Source of the DNA: an uncultured Blautia sp.
GTDB lineage: Bacteria > Bacillota > Clostridia > Lachnospirales > Lachnospiraceae
Assembly: GCA_938028845.1 (NCBI GenBank)
Contig: CALIZJ010000136.1
Location: 1-10,484 of the forward strand
Length of the DNA: 10,484 nt
Reading direction: 5' to 3'
A program made the translations under genes and the position numbers. The stretch's first letter is position 1; each line of letters begins with the position of its first letter. The notes below the pieces were generated by a model, which was not told where the DNA came from, made no database searches, and saw only the letters and a list, made by a program, of their open reading frames with translations. Shown here piece after piece: positions 1-5,892 of the stretch.

Positions 1-203
1 AGGGCAATGTAATGCTGTTTAATAGGGTCATTCTGCCATATGGAAGATTTTCCGGAAAAAACCAGGATAAAATAGATACTTAAAAACAATAGAAAGGCAA
101 GGAACGTATACCATATATAAAATTTTTTACGATTTTCTCCTACAGAAAAAAAAGAGGATATTCTCTTTGGCTGTGAAGGCAATGAGGCCGTATTGTACTC
201 CAT
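1..203 (-). CDS. N-terminal fragment of probable YfhO-family membrane protein (partial)
   Basis: An open frame runs leftward off the window edge without a stop. It encodes a hydrophilic N-terminus of about 30 residues, then one clear membrane segment (around IWYTFLAFLLFLSIYFILVF), then GKSSIWQNDPIKQHY. The pattern of a first helix followed by W-x-x-D-x-x-x-Q-H-Y resembles the N-terminus of Bacterial membrane protein YfhO, a large multi-pass family linked to lipoteichoic acid glycosylation in Firmicutes. That assignment is by eye from about 65 residues. Two ATGs are possible. The one at 212 lies only 2 nt from the AGGAG at 215-219, while the one at 203 lies 11 nt from it, so I use 203 without certainty. 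The gene follows the hairpin that ends the sodium-pump unit, so it is probably a separate transcription unit, although I see no convincing promoter. Confidence 0.5.
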   Translation of the reverse strand, partial: MEYNTASLPSQPKRISSFFSVGENRKKFYIWYTFLAFLLFLSIYFILVFSGKSSIWQNDPIKQHYIA

Positions 204-231
204 GGCGTTCATTTCTCCTGACTGAATAAAA

Positions 232-263
232 ATTTGTATCATTTGTATCGCATTTTAAATGCG
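232..263. repeat. Tandem 9-bp repeat next to a 15-bp palindrome upstream of the YfhO-like gene
   Basis: ATTTGTATC occurs twice head to tail at 232-240 and 241-249. It directly abuts, sharing one base, a perfect inverted repeat CGCATTT-T-AAATGCG at 249-263. Both lie in the gap between the YfhO-like start and the sodium-pump terminator. The arrangement could be an operator for the YfhO-like gene, but no good promoter hexamers are visible beside it. Confidence 0.5.
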
Positions 264-278
264 GTCTTATTTCGATAA

Positions 279-309
279 AAGGACACTTTCCTTAACAGAA
301 AGTGTCCTT
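279..309 (-). terminator. Intrinsic terminator after the sodium-pump gamma gene
   Basis: AAGGACACTTTC at 279-290 pairs perfectly with GAAAGTGTCCTT at 298-309, giving a 12-bp stem with a 7-nt loop. Read on the minus strand it begins 20 nt after the gamma stop codon and ends in a short, interrupted U-run (CCTTTTATC). The stem is strong and the U-tract weak, so termination may be incomplete. On the plus strand no U-run follows. Confidence 0.7.
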
Positions 310-329
310 ATGGGAATGCAAACTATTTT

Positions 330-482
330 TTAATTGTTTTCTGATTTTTCGTCTTTCGAGTCTTTTTTGCCAAGTTTACCCATGATAAATACGCAGATCA
401 TAATAATCAGAATAGCTACAAAAATACCAACCATTCCTTTTACCATAATTTCCAATGCTTGTAAAACTGTTGTCGTATTCAT
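330..482 (-). CDS. Small OadG-like gamma subunit of a sodium-pumping decarboxylase (50 aa)
   Basis: This 50-residue protein begins MNTTTVLQALEIMVKGMVGI. It has one hydrophobic segment at residues about 16-35 and a short charged tail rich in Lys, Asp and Glu (residues 36-50). In the OadG/MmdD-type family, a single N-terminal helix anchors the carboxyltransferase subunit to the membrane beta subunit and helps assembly. The pattern E-x-M-V-x-G-M-V-G-I-F-V fits that helix. Most family members are about 80-120 residues with a longer cytoplasmic tail, so this is a minimal form. The start is set by a strong AAGGAGG that overlaps the stop codon of the beta-subunit gene, leaving a 13-nt gap and suggesting translational coupling. 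It could be a different single-helix partner, but position and helix pattern favour the gamma assignment. Confidence 0.75.
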   Translation of the reverse strand: MNTTTVLQALEIMVKGMVGIFVAILIIMICVFIMGKLGKKDSKDEKSENN

Positions 483-495
483 AATCCATTCCTCC

Positions 496-1632
496 TTACA
501 GCATACTTGTAACCAGGCTGATCACCATGCCGCCGGCAACAACAGATGCGATCTGTCCGGAAACATTGGCGCCTGCCGCATGCATGAGAATGATGTTCGT
601 AGGATCCTCTTCCATAGCCATTCTCTGGACTACACGAGAGGACATCGGGAATGCAGAGATACCTGCTCCACCGATCATCGGGTTTACTTTTTTCTTCAGG
701 AAAAGGTTCAGGAACTTCGCAAAAAGTACGCCGCCTACGGTGTCCATTACGAAAGCAAACAGACCAAGTACCATGATCATGATCGTTTCAATCTTTACAA
801 AGTTTTCTGCCTGCATACTGAAGGAAATGGTGATACCAAGCAACAGGGTGATCAGGTTTGCAAGCTGATTCTGCGCTGTATCAGACATGGTTCCCAAAAC
901 ACCGCACTCACGGATCAGGTTTCCGAACATAAGGAAGCCTACCAGAGCTACAGACTGCGGTGCAACAAAACCAACGATGGCTGTTACCACGATCGGGAAA
1001 GCGATACGCATACGTTTGCTTACTCCCTTAGGATTGTATTCCATATGGATCTGGCGTTCTTTCTTCGTAGTTACCAGACGGATGGCAAATGGCTGAATGA
1101 TGGGAACCAGTGCCATGTAGGAGTAAGCCGCCACCGCAATCGGCCCGATATAATTGGAATCCAGGATCTGGGAAACCAGAATGGATGTAGGTCCGTCAGC
1201 AGCACCGATGATACCGATAGATGCACAGTCCTGAAGAGGGAATCCAAGTAAAGCCGCCACTAAAATTGCAGCGAAGATTCCGAACTGGGCTCCTGCGCCA
1301 AACAGGAACATGATCGGGTTAGAAAGCAATGGTCCGAAATCGATCATCGCTCCAATTCCGATAAACAGAAGAATCGGCATCGCTTCTGAAGCGTCGATTC
1401 CAATCTCAAAAAGCCAGGCGATGATACCGTGGGATTCGATTCCTCCCTGAAGTGTCTGATCCAGTACGCCAGACATAGGCAGATTCACCAAAATGGCTCC
1501 AAAGCCCATGGGAAGAAGCAGGGATGGCTCATATTCCTTTCTGATGGCAAGCCAGATAAGGATAATGCCAACTGCATACATGACCACCTGTTTCCAGGTC
1601 AGCGCCATGATGCCTTCAATAAGAAATTCCAT
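496..1632 (-). CDS. Sodium-ion-translocating decarboxylase, beta subunit (OadB/GcdB/MmdB family)
   Basis: This 378-residue multi-pass membrane protein is the Na+ channel subunit of biotin-dependent decarboxylases (oxaloacetate, methylmalonyl-CoA or glutaconyl-CoA), which couple decarboxylation of carboxybiotin to Na+ export. Family signatures seen are MPILLFIGIGAMIDFGPLL (85-103), GIIGAADGPTS (140-150), AVAAYSYMALVPIIQP (166-181) and NPMIGGAGISAFPMSSR (317-333). D146 matches the essential intramembrane Asp203 of Klebsiella OadB. N317, G321, S326 and R333 keep the spacing of its Asn373, Gly377, Ser382 and Arg389. Length matches the shorter MmdB/GcdB type rather than the roughly 430-residue OadB, but the substrate cannot be read from this subunit. 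AAGGAGG lies 8 nt before the ATG, so I prefer this start to the internal Met9. The gene is preceded by a long attenuator-like leader. No alpha (carboxyltransferase) or biotin carrier gene is adjacent. Confidence 0.93.
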   Translation of the reverse strand: MEFLIEGIMALTWKQVVMYAVGIILIWLAIRKEYEPSLLLPMGFGAILVNLPMSGVLDQTLQGGIESHGIIAWLFEIGIDASEAMPILLFIGIGAMIDFGPLLSNPIMFLFGAGAQFGIFAAILVAALLGFPLQDCASIGIIGAADGPTSILVSQILDSNYIGPIAVAAYSYMALVPIIQPFAIRLVTTKKERQIHMEYNPKGVSKRMRIAFPIVVTAIVGFVAPQSVALVGFLMFGNLIRECGVLGTMSDTAQNQLANLITLLLGITISFSMQAENFVKIETIMIMVLGLFAFVMDTVGGVLFAKFLNLFLKKKVNPMIGGAGISAFPMSSRVVQRMAMEEDPTNIILMHAAGANVSGQIASVVAGGMVISLVTSML

Positions 1633-1682
1633 ATGTGAGTCCTCCTTTTGTGTTTCTGGAAGAAGCTATGCTGTTCCAGGCT

Positions 1683-1697
1683 TGTCGTAGAAAATCC
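1683..1697 (-). repeat. Leader repeat, copy 2 (after the terminator)
   Basis: On the minus strand this reads GGATTTTCTACGACA, identical in 14 of 15 positions to copy 1 at 1816-1830. As in copy 1, it is followed within 3-5 nt by a stem-loop (here CUGGAA/UUCCAG at 1656-1679, with an inner AGC/GCU). Its first part can also pair with the AAAAUC just upstream. Confidence 0.8.
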
Positions 1698-1713
1698 ATG
1701 TGATTTTCAACTT

Positions 1714-1773
1714 AAAAAAGACCCTTATTGTATTTTCACAAGCCGTAAATACATGAAATACAATAAAAGTCTT
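1714..1773 (-). terminator. Intrinsic terminator inside the sodium-pump leader
   Basis: RNA bases 1773-1756 pair with 1735-1718 over 18 contiguous pairs (two are G-U), closing a 20-nt loop. A run of six U at 1719-1714 follows, of which the first two are in the stem. The stem is long but A-U rich. It lies about 100 nt after the predicted transcription start and about 80 nt before the beta-subunit ATG, so it would end transcription before the gene unless an alternative fold forms. The loop segment UUUACGG (1743-1749) is complementary to upstream CCGUAAA (1787-1793). Confidence 0.75.
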
Positions 1774-1815
1774 GCTGTTTCAATCTTTTACGGGCTGCGA
1801 AAAAGCAGCCGGGTC

Positions 1816-1830
1816 TGTCGTAAAAAATCC
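1816..1830 (-). repeat. Leader repeat, copy 1 (before the terminator)
   Basis: On the minus strand this reads GGATTTTTTACGACA, followed by a hairpin with stem GGCUGC/GCAGCC at 1793-1810. It differs from copy 2 at one position. The bases just after it, AGACCC (1811-1816), are complementary to GGGUCU in the right arm of the terminator (1719-1724), so this copy could also take part in alternative folding. Confidence 0.8.
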
Positions 1831-1878
1831 ACAAATGCGCCCTGCAAATGTGCTAGCTACTCCCTTCTATCGTGACTG

Positions 1879-1907
1879 ATTATAAACGTTTCAGAAGAGA
1901 GTGTCAA
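1879..1907 (-). promoter_or_regulatory. Consensus SigA-type promoter for the sodium-pump genes
   Basis: TTGACA (1902-1907) and TATAAT (1879-1884), both read on the minus strand, are separated by exactly 17 bp, a perfect match to the consensus. Transcription should start near 1872. Upstream, minus-strand A-tracts at 1911-1916, 1936-1941, 1945-1951 and 1957-1963 could act as an UP element or bend the DNA. No operator overlaps the hexamers obviously, which suggests that control lies in the leader. Confidence 0.9.
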
Positions 1908-1989
1908 TGATTTTTTGCCAGATTCCGGAAAAGCCTTTTTTATCTTTTTTTGTCCATTTTTTTGTTTGCATTCCCTGACGAAAAACAGT
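1908..1989. other. A/T-tract region between hisIE and the sodium-pump promoter
   Basis: This 82-nt stretch holds several A-tracts on the minus strand. I find no hairpin followed by a minus-strand U-run, so no clear terminator ends the histidine operon here. Readthrough from hisIE would meet the leader terminator at 1714-1773. Confidence 0.5.
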
Positions 1990-3273
1990 TTAACGCCTTG
2001 CCAGTTCCCGGGTGATTTCCTCCCAGGTAACGCCTTTTTCAGCCATTAAGACCATCACATGATAGAGGAAATCAGAGATCTCATACTTTAGTTCTTCCTT
2101 ATCCGGGTTTTTCGCGGCAATGACGATCTCCGTACATTCCTCCCCTACCTTTTTCAGGATCTTATCAATCCCTTTGTCAAAAAGATAATTGGTATAGGAG
2201 CCTTCTTTTGGGTGTTCTTTCCGATCCAGGATCACATCGTAAACTTCCTGGAACACCCGGAGAGGATTGGTATCGTCGTATTCTTTTTTCATAAGCGGCT
2301 TAAAAAAGCAGGAACGGTTTCCTGTATGACAGGCAGCACCCACCTGCGCCACTTTTGCCAGGATCGTGTCGTTATCGCAGTCCAGCATCATAGATTTTAC
2401 ATACTGTACATGGCCGGAGGTAAGGCCCTTAACCCAAAGCTCTTTCCGGCTGCGGCTGTAATAGGTCATCTTTCCTGTTTTTAAGGTGTTCAAAAACGCC
2501 TCCTCATTCATATAAGCCACCATCAGGACTTCATCCGTCTTATAATCCTGTACGACCACAGGGATCATTCCGTCACTGTTCAGTTTAAAATCTGACCAGG
2601 AAATCTCACTTTCAAAGGTGTTTACCTCTATCCCCTGCTCCCGGCACATACTCTTAAATGAAAAAATATTATTTTCCATGGCGCTTAAATAAGAGCCGCT
2701 TAACCCAGCTACTGCATTGGTCTTTAAAAGCTCGATCAGTTCCTTGGGGTCACAGATATCCGTGTGCAGGATCACAGGAACAGAAGAATCCCCGGCAATC
2801 TCCTCCTGCACCGCATCCAGTGCAAGCACCGCTCCCGCATAGTCCTGGATCAGCTCTTTATGATCCAAGAATTCTTCTGCCGATGAAATGCTGACTACCA
2901 TCTTCTCTTTTCCGAAACGCTTGGATACCTCTTCTAAAAGATTGATATTTCCCTCTTTGGAAAAATTCAGCACTACCTTGGCGCAGCCTGCATAGATGAG
3001 TTTTTTTACATCCTCCGTCCGGCGGATATTTCCGGCTGCGATCACAGGAATCTCCGAGGCATTGCAGATGTCTTTTATTTTAGCGATGGCCTCTTCGTGT
3101 TCTTTATCCTCTGAGGAAAAGTCAAAGACAAGAAGCTCGTCTGCTCCGGCATCGCTGTAAAATTTCGCCAGCTCCTCCACGTCTCCGCTGTGAAACAGGT
3201 TCCTCTGTCCGAAACCTGTTACGGCTTTTTGATACTGTAAATAAATACAGGGAATCATCCATTTATCTGCCAT
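1990..3273 (-). CDS. hisIE: HisIE with an N-terminal HisA/HisF-like domain (PR-AMP cyclohydrolase / PR-ATP pyrophosphatase)
   Basis: This 427-residue cytoplasmic protein catalyses steps 2 and 3 of histidine synthesis: PR-ATP to PR-AMP (HisE), then ring opening of PR-AMP (HisI). Residues about 1-215 resemble a HisA/HisF half-barrel enzyme (WMIPCIYLQYQKAVTG, VIAAGNIRRTEDVKKLIYAGCAKVVLN). By eye alignment the catalytic aspartates appear lost: Tyr11 and Ser130 stand where T. maritima HisF has Asp11 and Asp130. HisI covers about 222-330: MVAYMNEEAF, LDCDNDT (metal-binding Asp298, 300, 302; Cys299) and GAACHTGNRSCF (Cys315, Cys322, the other Zn ligands). HisE covers about 337-425: YTNYLFDKGIDKILKKVGEE and YEISDFLYH, both metal-site helices. 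Ordinary HisIE is about 200-230 residues. AAGGAGG, overlapping the hisB stop, sets the start. I infer a structural or regulatory role for the first domain. Confidence 0.93.
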   Translation of the reverse strand: MADKWMIPCIYLQYQKAVTGFGQRNLFHSGDVEELAKFYSDAGADELLVFDFSSEDKEHEEAIAKIKDICNASEIPVIAAGNIRRTEDVKKLIYAGCAKVVLNFSKEGNINLLEEVSKRFGKEKMVVSISSAEEFLDHKELIQDYAGAVLALDAVQEEIAGDSSVPVILHTDICDPKELIELLKTNAVAGLSGSYLSAMENNIFSFKSMCREQGIEVNTFESEISWSDFKLNSDGMIPVVVQDYKTDEVLMVAYMNEEAFLNTLKTGKMTYYSRSRKELWVKGLTSGHVQYVKSMMLDCDNDTILAKVAQVGAACHTGNRSCFFKPLMKKEYDDTNPLRVFQEVYDVILDRKEHPKEGSYTNYLFDKGIDKILKKVGEECTEIVIAAKNPDKEELKYEISDFLYHVMVLMAEKGVTWEEITRELARR

Positions 3274-3285
3274 TGTTCTGCCTCC

Positions 3286-3876
3286 TTACGCAAGGCTCCC
3301 CTTGGTGGAGAGCACATCTGTAATTCTTTCATCATAGGAAACCGCCTCGTCCAGCGCTTTTGCAAAGCTCTTAAACATCGCCTCCGCAATGTGATGGCTG
3401 TTTCCCCCTGCAAGTACTTTGATATGCAGGTTCATGCCGCAGGTATAAGACACGGCATAGAAAAATTCCTTTACCATTTCTGTAGACATGGTACCGATCT
3501 TCTCTGTGGGGAACGCAGCCTCAAAAGAGAAATACGGCCTGCCGGACAGATCAATGGCACAGAGCACCAATGCTTCGTCCATGGGAAGGATGCAGCTTCC
3601 GTATCTGCGGATGCCTTTTTTATCCCCCAGCGCCTGTTTAATGGCGGTTCCTAAGACAATCCCCGTATCCTCTACTGTGTGATGGTCATCCACATCCAAA
3701 TCTCCGCTCACCCGTACGCAAAGATCAAAAAAGCCATGGCGGGTAAATCCATCCAGCATATGATTAAAAAATCCCACCCCGGTCTCAATGTCCGAATAGC
3801 CTTTTCCATCCAGGGTAAGCTTAAGCTTGATCTGCGTTTCTTTGGTCATTCTTTCTACAGATGCTTCTCTGGTCAT
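3286..3876 (-). CDS. hisB: Imidazoleglycerol-phosphate dehydratase
   Basis: HisB dehydrates imidazoleglycerol phosphate to imidazoleacetol phosphate, the seventh step of histidine synthesis, using Mn2+ in a 24-subunit assembly. The two metal-binding repeats are plain: GFFNHMLDGFTRHGFFDL with DDHHTVEDTG in the first half (HHTVED at residues 65-70), and GNSHHIAEAMFKSFAKALDEA in the second (HH at 161-162). With the ATG at 3876 the protein is 196 residues, the usual length of the monofunctional enzyme. The frame stays open to an ATG at 3954, but that would add 26 basic residues with no family match and overlap hisD by 74 nt, so I reject it. The chosen start lies 4 nt after the hisD stop, with AAGGAG about 12 nt upstream, inside the hisD end. 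There is no fused histidinol-phosphatase domain. Confidence 0.95.
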   Translation of the reverse strand: MTREASVERMTKETQIKLKLTLDGKGYSDIETGVGFFNHMLDGFTRHGFFDLCVRVSGDLDVDDHHTVEDTGIVLGTAIKQALGDKKGIRRYGSCILPMDEALVLCAIDLSGRPYFSFEAAFPTEKIGTMSTEMVKEFFYAVSYTCGMNLHIKVLAGGNSHHIAEAMFKSFAKALDEAVSYDERITDVLSTKGSLA

Positions 3877-3880
3877 AGCT

Positions 3881-5185
3881 TTACTTCTCTCCTTCCTCCT
3901 CAAAACGGACTGCAATGGAGTTTGCATGGGCAGTGAGTTTTTCTGCTTTTGCAAACTGCTCGATATCCTTATGGATTTTCCCCAGGGCCTCCCTGGAATA
4001 ATATACGACGCTTGATTTTTTCACAAAATCATCTACGGAAAGAGGAGAGAAAAATTTTGCGGTTCCGTTTGTGGGAAGTACATGGTTTGGCCCGGCAAAG
4101 TAATCCCCTAAAGGTTCGCAGCTGTTTTCCCCGATAAAGATCGCTCCTGCGTTTTTAATGCGCAGCATCACTTCAAAAGGATTTTTCGTGACGATCTCCA
4201 GATGTTCCGAGGCAATAGCATTTGCAGCGTCAATGGCCTCTTCCATGGAATCCGCCAGAAGGATGTATCCGAAATTATCCAATGATTTTTTTATGATCTC
4301 CCTTCGGGACAATACCTCAAGGAAACCTTCCACTTCTCTCTCCACCTCTTTTGCAAGAGAGGGACTTGTGGTGATCAAAATAGCCGACGCCATCTCGTCG
4401 TGTTCTGCCTGAGAAAGAAGGTCCGCAGCCACATAGCGGGGATTTGCACTCTCATCGGCAAGGACAAGAATCTCACTTGGCCCGGCAATGGAATCAATGC
4501 TTACATGCCCGTAAACAGCCTTCTTTGCAAGGGCTACGAAGATATTCCCAGGTCCCACGATCTTATCCACCTTTGGAATACTTTCCGTTCCGTAGGCAAG
4601 GGCGCCTACAGCCTGTGCACCTCCCACCTTATAGATCTCGTCTGCTCCTGCTTCATTGGCAGCCACCAAAGTAGAGGGGTTTACTTTTCCATCCGCTCCC
4701 GGCGGCGTTGTCATAACGATCTTTTCCACTCCCGCCACTTTTGCCGGAAGGATATTCATAAGAACAGAGGAGGGATATACAGCCTTTCCTCCGGGAACAT
4801 ACACGCCCACTCTGGAAAGAGGCGTCACCTTTTGTCCAAGCATGGTTCCGTCCTCTTTGCTGGTAAACCAACTGTTCTGCCGCTGCTTTTCATGGTAGCT
4901 TTTGATATTTACAAGCGCCTTGCGGATCACATCCACCAGCCCGGGTTCTGCCAGCCTGTACGCTTCCTGTATCTCCTCATCGGTGACGCGGATCGTGTCT
5001 TTACAAATTTTTGCTTTATCAAATTTTTCTGTATAAGCAAACAGGGCCTCGTCCCCTTTTTCCTTTACGTTTTCCAGGATTTCTGTAACGGCAGCCTCAA
5101 ATTTCCCATAGTTATTGGGGCTTCTCTTTAAAAGATTTTCCAGAATATCCTTTGTACTTTCCTTTGTCAGTGTTACTGTACGCAT
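3881..5185 (-). CDS. hisD: Histidinol dehydrogenase
   Basis: HisD carries out the last two oxidations of the pathway, L-histidinol to L-histidinal to L-histidine, with NAD+ and a bound Zn2+. The 434-residue length is normal. Signatures in order are VGVYVPGGKAVYPSSVLMN (126-144), GGAQAVGALAYGT (188-200), GPGNIFVALAKK (211-222), DSIAGPSEILVLAD (231-244), QAEHDEMA (259-266), ASEHLE (325-330), GDYFAGPNHVLPT (360-372) and HANSIAVRFE (420-429). Zn ligands match those of E. coli HisD: Gln259, His262, Asp361 and His420. The catalytic pair is Glu327-His328. A GGGAG sequence 6 nt before the ATG supports the start. A 47-nt gap separates it from hisG, and no promoter or hairpin is evident there, so it belongs to the same operon. 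Confidence 0.97.
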   Translation of the reverse strand: MRTVTLTKESTKDILENLLKRSPNNYGKFEAAVTEILENVKEKGDEALFAYTEKFDKAKICKDTIRVTDEEIQEAYRLAEPGLVDVIRKALVNIKSYHEKQRQNSWFTSKEDGTMLGQKVTPLSRVGVYVPGGKAVYPSSVLMNILPAKVAGVEKIVMTTPPGADGKVNPSTLVAANEAGADEIYKVGGAQAVGALAYGTESIPKVDKIVGPGNIFVALAKKAVYGHVSIDSIAGPSEILVLADESANPRYVAADLLSQAEHDEMASAILITTSPSLAKEVEREVEGFLEVLSRREIIKKSLDNFGYILLADSMEEAIDAANAIASEHLEIVTKNPFEVMLRIKNAGAIFIGENSCEPLGDYFAGPNHVLPTNGTAKFFSPLSVDDFVKKSSVVYYSREALGKIHKDIEQFAKAEKLTAHANSIAVRFEEEGEK

Positions 5186-5232
5186 GTATTCTCCCTAACC
5201 CTTCCTGTTTATCCATTTTAGTTTCTCAAGCT

Positions 5233-5892
5233 TTAAGCCTTTTCATTCTTTCCCTGATCCAAAACCTGGCGCAGGTCATCGATGAGCCTGCGGATCCGTT
5301 CGTTCTCCATCTTCATGCTCACCTGGTTTACTACCATCCGTGCAGAGAGAGGGCAGACCTCCTCCAAAACCTGAAGCCCGTTTTCTCTTAAGGTGCTCCC
5401 TGTCTCCACGATATCTACGATCACTTCTGAAAGTCCCACAATGGGCGCCAGTTCAATAGAACCGTTCAGCTTAATGATCTCCACCGTCTGATGCTTTTTA
5501 TTGTAAAAATAGTCCTTGGCAATGTTGGGATATTTAGTAGCCACGCGGATAAGCTGATTTTTTTGCAGGAGTTCCTTTGCCTGGGGCGGTCCGCACACAC
5601 ACATCCTGCATGCGCCGAATCCCAGATCCATAACCTCGTAAAGCTTTCGTCCTTCCTCCAAGATCGTGTCCTTTCCCACTACGCCGATGTCTGCAGCGCC
5701 GTATTCTACATAAGTGGGAACATCTGGTCCTTTTGCAAGAAAGAATTTCAGTTTCTGCTCCTCGTTCACAAAGATGAGCTTCCTGGAATCCTTATCCCGC
5801 ATTTCCTGGCAGGTAATCCCGATTTTTTCCAGCATATCCAATGTTTTCTGGGCCAGCCTTCCTTTCGTCAGGGCAAATGTCAGATATCTCAT
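5233..5892 (-). CDS. hisG: ATP phosphoribosyltransferase, short form
   Basis: HisG joins ATP and PRPP to give phosphoribosyl-ATP, the committed step of histidine synthesis. At 219 residues this is the short type (HisG-S), which lacks the C-terminal histidine-sensing domain and needs HisZ as regulatory partner. Signatures are FALTKGRLAQKTLDMLEKIG (6-25), YGAADIGVVGKDTILEE (64-80), DLGFGACRMCVCGP (89-102), RVATKYPNIAKDYF (116-129) and the PRPP-binding loop VETGSTLRENGL (162-173). The ATG overlaps the hisZ stop in an ATGA arrangement, so the two partners are translationally coupled, which suits an enzyme that works as a HisG/HisZ complex. Confidence 0.96.
   Translation of the reverse strand: MRYLTFALTKGRLAQKTLDMLEKIGITCQEMRDKDSRKLIFVNEEQKLKFFLAKGPDVPTYVEYGAADIGVVGKDTILEEGRKLYEVMDLGFGACRMCVCGPPQAKELLQKNQLIRVATKYPNIAKDYFYNKKHQTVEIIKLNGSIELAPIVGLSEVIVDIVETGSTLRENGLQVLEEVCPLSARMVVNQVSMKMENERIRRLIDDLRQVLDQGKNEKA

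Larger units (their letters stand above)
1633..1872 (-). promoter_or_regulatory. Structured 5' leader of the sodium-pump genes; candidate attenuator or riboswitch
   Basis: About 240 nt separate the predicted transcription start (near 1872) from the beta-subunit ATG. In RNA order it holds: a GC-rich 5' part; GGAUUUUUUACGACA; hairpin GGCUGC/GCAGCC (1793-1810); UAAAAG (1785-1790), which can pair with CUUUUA (1764-1769); an 18-bp terminator (1714-1773); a small hairpin AAAAUC/GAUUUU (1691-1707); GGAUUUUCUACGACA; hairpin CUGGAA/UUCCAG (1656-1679); then the ribosome binding site. The UAAAAG:CUUUUA pairing would sequester the left arm of the terminator, which is the logic of an antiterminator. I do not recognise the RNA class. 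Other readings are a protein-dependent attenuator, or simply a terminator for upstream readthrough. Confidence 0.65.

Noticed and set aside
203..290. Promoter for the YfhO-like gene
   Set aside because: The best hexamer pairs (for example TAAAAT with TTTTAT upstream) match the consensus poorly, so I do not annotate one.
334..1251. Long open frame on the plus strand opposite the sodium-pump beta gene
   Set aside because: It lies antisense to a gene with unmistakable family motifs and has no recognisable domain or ribosome binding site; its Cys/His/Arg-rich composition is typical of a shadow frame.
1931..1963. Plus-strand terminator suggested by T-runs
   Set aside because: No stable GC stem precedes the T-runs and there is no plus-strand gene to terminate; A-tracts upstream of the minus-strand promoter explain them better.
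1908..1989. Terminator for the his operon after hisIE
   Set aside because: The long homopolymer runs are A on the transcribed sense, not U, and no stable hairpin precedes a U-run.
3286..3954. Longer hisB start at 3954
   Set aside because: It adds 26 residues not seen in the family and overlaps hisD by 74 nt; the ATG at 3876 gives the usual 196-residue enzyme directly after the hisD stop.
4400..5131. 243-codon open frame on the plus strand opposite hisD
   Set aside because: hisD covers the region with complete family signatures; the antisense frame shows no conserved motif.
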